From contig JALQUL010000319.1 of the NCBI GenBank assembly GCA_023260735.1, positions 1 to 6,575 on the forward strand: a stretch of 6,575 bases of DNA, given 5' to 3'. Origin of the DNA: Limnohabitans sp. GTDB lineage: Bacteria > Pseudomonadota > Gammaproteobacteria > Burkholderiales > Burkholderiaceae_C. Position numbers and translations under genes: made by a program. Below the pieces are notes generated by a model. It did no database searches, had not been told where the DNA came from, and was given only the letters and a program-made list of their open reading frames with translations. Positions 6,151 through 6,575 of the stretch are shown one piece after another (position 1 is the first letter of the stretch; the number at the start of each line of letters is the position of its first letter).

Positions 6151-6186
6151 AAAAAAAGCCGTAAGAAATCTCTTACAGCCTTTTTT
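6151..6186. terminator. bidirectional intrinsic terminator
   Basis: GCCGTAAGA (6158-6166) pairs with TCTTACAGC (6171-6179) around an AATC loop, with one C-A mismatch in the stem. An A run (6150-6157) lies on the left and a T run (6181-6186) on the right. On the plus strand it ends the exported-protein gene (20 bases after its stop codon); on the minus strand it lies just past the tRNA-Asp 3' end. This is the best terminator in the window. Confidence 0.8.
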
Positions 6187-6191
6187 AATGT

Positions 6192-6268
6192 TGGCGGAGT
6201 GGACGGGACTCGAACCCGCGACCCCCGGCGTGACAGGCCGGTATTCTAACCAACTGAACTACCACTCC
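6192..6268 (-). tRNA. tRNA-Asp (anticodon GUC)
   Basis: A complete 77-base tRNA on the minus strand. The acceptor arms GGAGTGG and CCACTCC pair fully, with discriminator G and a genome-encoded CCA (TGG at 6192-6194 on the plus strand). The D-loop AGTTCAGTTGGTTAGA, an anticodon stem of CCGGC/GCCGG around CTGTCAC (anticodon GTC), and the T-arm GCGGGTTCGAGTCCCG are all canonical. It closely resembles enterobacterial tRNA-Asp. It is followed by the bidirectional terminator, and a glycosyltransferase-like reading frame ends ten bases upstream of its 5' end. Confidence 0.98.
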
Positions 6269-6272
6269 TAAT

Positions 6273-6300
6273 AGTTTGTTACTGGTTAGTATAACAAACT
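6273..6300. repeat. inverted repeat beside the tRNA gene
   Basis: AGTTTGTTA (6273-6281) and TAACAAACT (6292-6300) are perfect nine-base arms around a ten-base loop. Allowing a two-base bulge, the stem grows to eleven pairs with a GGTT tetraloop. It covers the last codons and stop of the minus-strand glycosyltransferase-like gene and ends five bases from the tRNA. On the plus strand it is followed by a T-rich stretch; on the minus strand it is not. Confidence 0.55.
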
Positions 6301-6575
6301 TTTGTTGCTTTAGTGTAGTGTTCAATTTCAGGATTGTAAAATTCAACATAAGAATAACCCCACATTTTATCAGGATTATCGTTATAGAATTTATTTAGAT
6401 TTTCCATATAATCGGGAAATATTGCGTCATCATCACATATTAGAATAATAATATCTGAATCACATTCTTTAATAGTATCGTTAATATATTTACCAAAAAT
6501 TGACCCTCCTATTGCTACTTTATCATCATCAGACATTAATATTGGGGTATAAGTTATTTTTTTTGAATCAAACCC
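6279..6575 (-). CDS. glycosyltransferase-like protein, C-terminal 98 residues (5' end outside window)
   Basis: The frame is open through the right edge (…KKITYTPILMSDDDK), so the ATG at 6536 need not be the start. The recognisable core is DIIILICDDDAIFPDYMENL (41-60 of the visible part): a hydrophobic strand ending in DDD, then a proline-aspartate helix, as in the metal- and nucleotide-sugar-binding DXD region of GT-A fold (GT2-like) glycosyltransferases. A basic C-terminus ends in KATKVCYTNQ. Only about 50 residues follow the DDD motif, whereas GT-A domains usually continue for 100 or more, so the protein may be truncated. Base composition is much more AT-rich than the rest of the window, and isoleucine, asparagine and aspartate are abundant. 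This suggests a horizontally acquired surface-polysaccharide or phage-type gene. The donor sugar and acceptor are unknown. Confidence 0.6.
   Translation of the reverse strand, partial: GFDSKKITYTPILMSDDDKVAIGGSIFGKYINDTIKECDSDIIILICDDDAIFPDYMENLNKFYNDNPDKMWGYSYVEFYNPEIEHYTKATKVCYTNQ
6288..6293 (-). promoter_or_regulatory. candidate -10 element for tRNA-Asp
   Basis: TATACT on the minus strand matches the -10 consensus in five of six positions and lies 19 bases upstream of the mature tRNA 5' end. No good -35 element stands 16-18 bases further upstream. It overlaps the last codons of the glycosyltransferase-like gene, so the tRNA could instead depend on read-through. Confidence 0.35.

Noticed and set aside
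1..6575. CRISPR array, insertion sequence or transposase, toxin-antitoxin pair
   Set aside because: No spaced repeat array, transposase motif, terminal inverted repeats with target duplications, or small paired toxin-antitoxin frames were seen.

Overview
The window is AT-rich proteobacterial DNA, most likely gammaproteobacterial. The evidence is a tRNA-Asp close to the enterobacterial type with an encoded CCA end, a helix-turn-helix plus 2TM regulator, a LysE/RhtB exporter, and a late cobalamin gene pair. The genus cannot be fixed from the sequence alone; a low-GC relative of Moraxellaceae or Alteromonadales is only a guess.

Layout, left to right. (1) 1-905 (+) is the C-terminal part of a larger AAA+ ATPase whose reading frame runs off the left edge. 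(2) 1051-1407 (+) is a small DUF1232/YkvA membrane protein. (3) 1528-2148 (-) is a LysE/RhtB-type amino-acid exporter that converges on the DUF1232 gene, with a hairpin between them. (4) A 280-base divergent gap (2149-2430) holds a palindrome and a candidate promoter for the exporter. (5) 2431-4858 (+) is a compact block: a small two-helix membrane protein, then cbiB (cobD) and a CobC-type threonine-phosphate decarboxylase overlapping by ATGA. The last two enzymes make aminopropanol phosphate and attach it to adenosylcobyric acid. (6) 4906-5409 (-) is an XRE regulator with a C-terminal 2TM domain, converging on cobC. (7) 5410-5647 is regulatory-looking DNA with helically phased direct repeats and two short hairpins. 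(8) 5590-6138 (+) is a predicted exported protein of unknown function whose signal peptide seems split by a one-base frameshift in a T7 run. (9) A bidirectional terminator is followed by tRNA-Asp(GUC) (-) at 6192-6268. (10) 6279-6575 (-) is the C-terminal end of a very AT-rich glycosyltransferase-like gene, open at the right edge and stopping ten bases before the tRNA.

The only clear metabolic unit is the cobalamin pair; the other genes look independent. I did not find an obviously new multi-gene system. The best second-look items are the homopolymer frameshift at 5669-5675, the abrupt end of the glycosyltransferase at a strong inverted repeat beside the tRNA, and the phased repeats upstream of the XRE gene.
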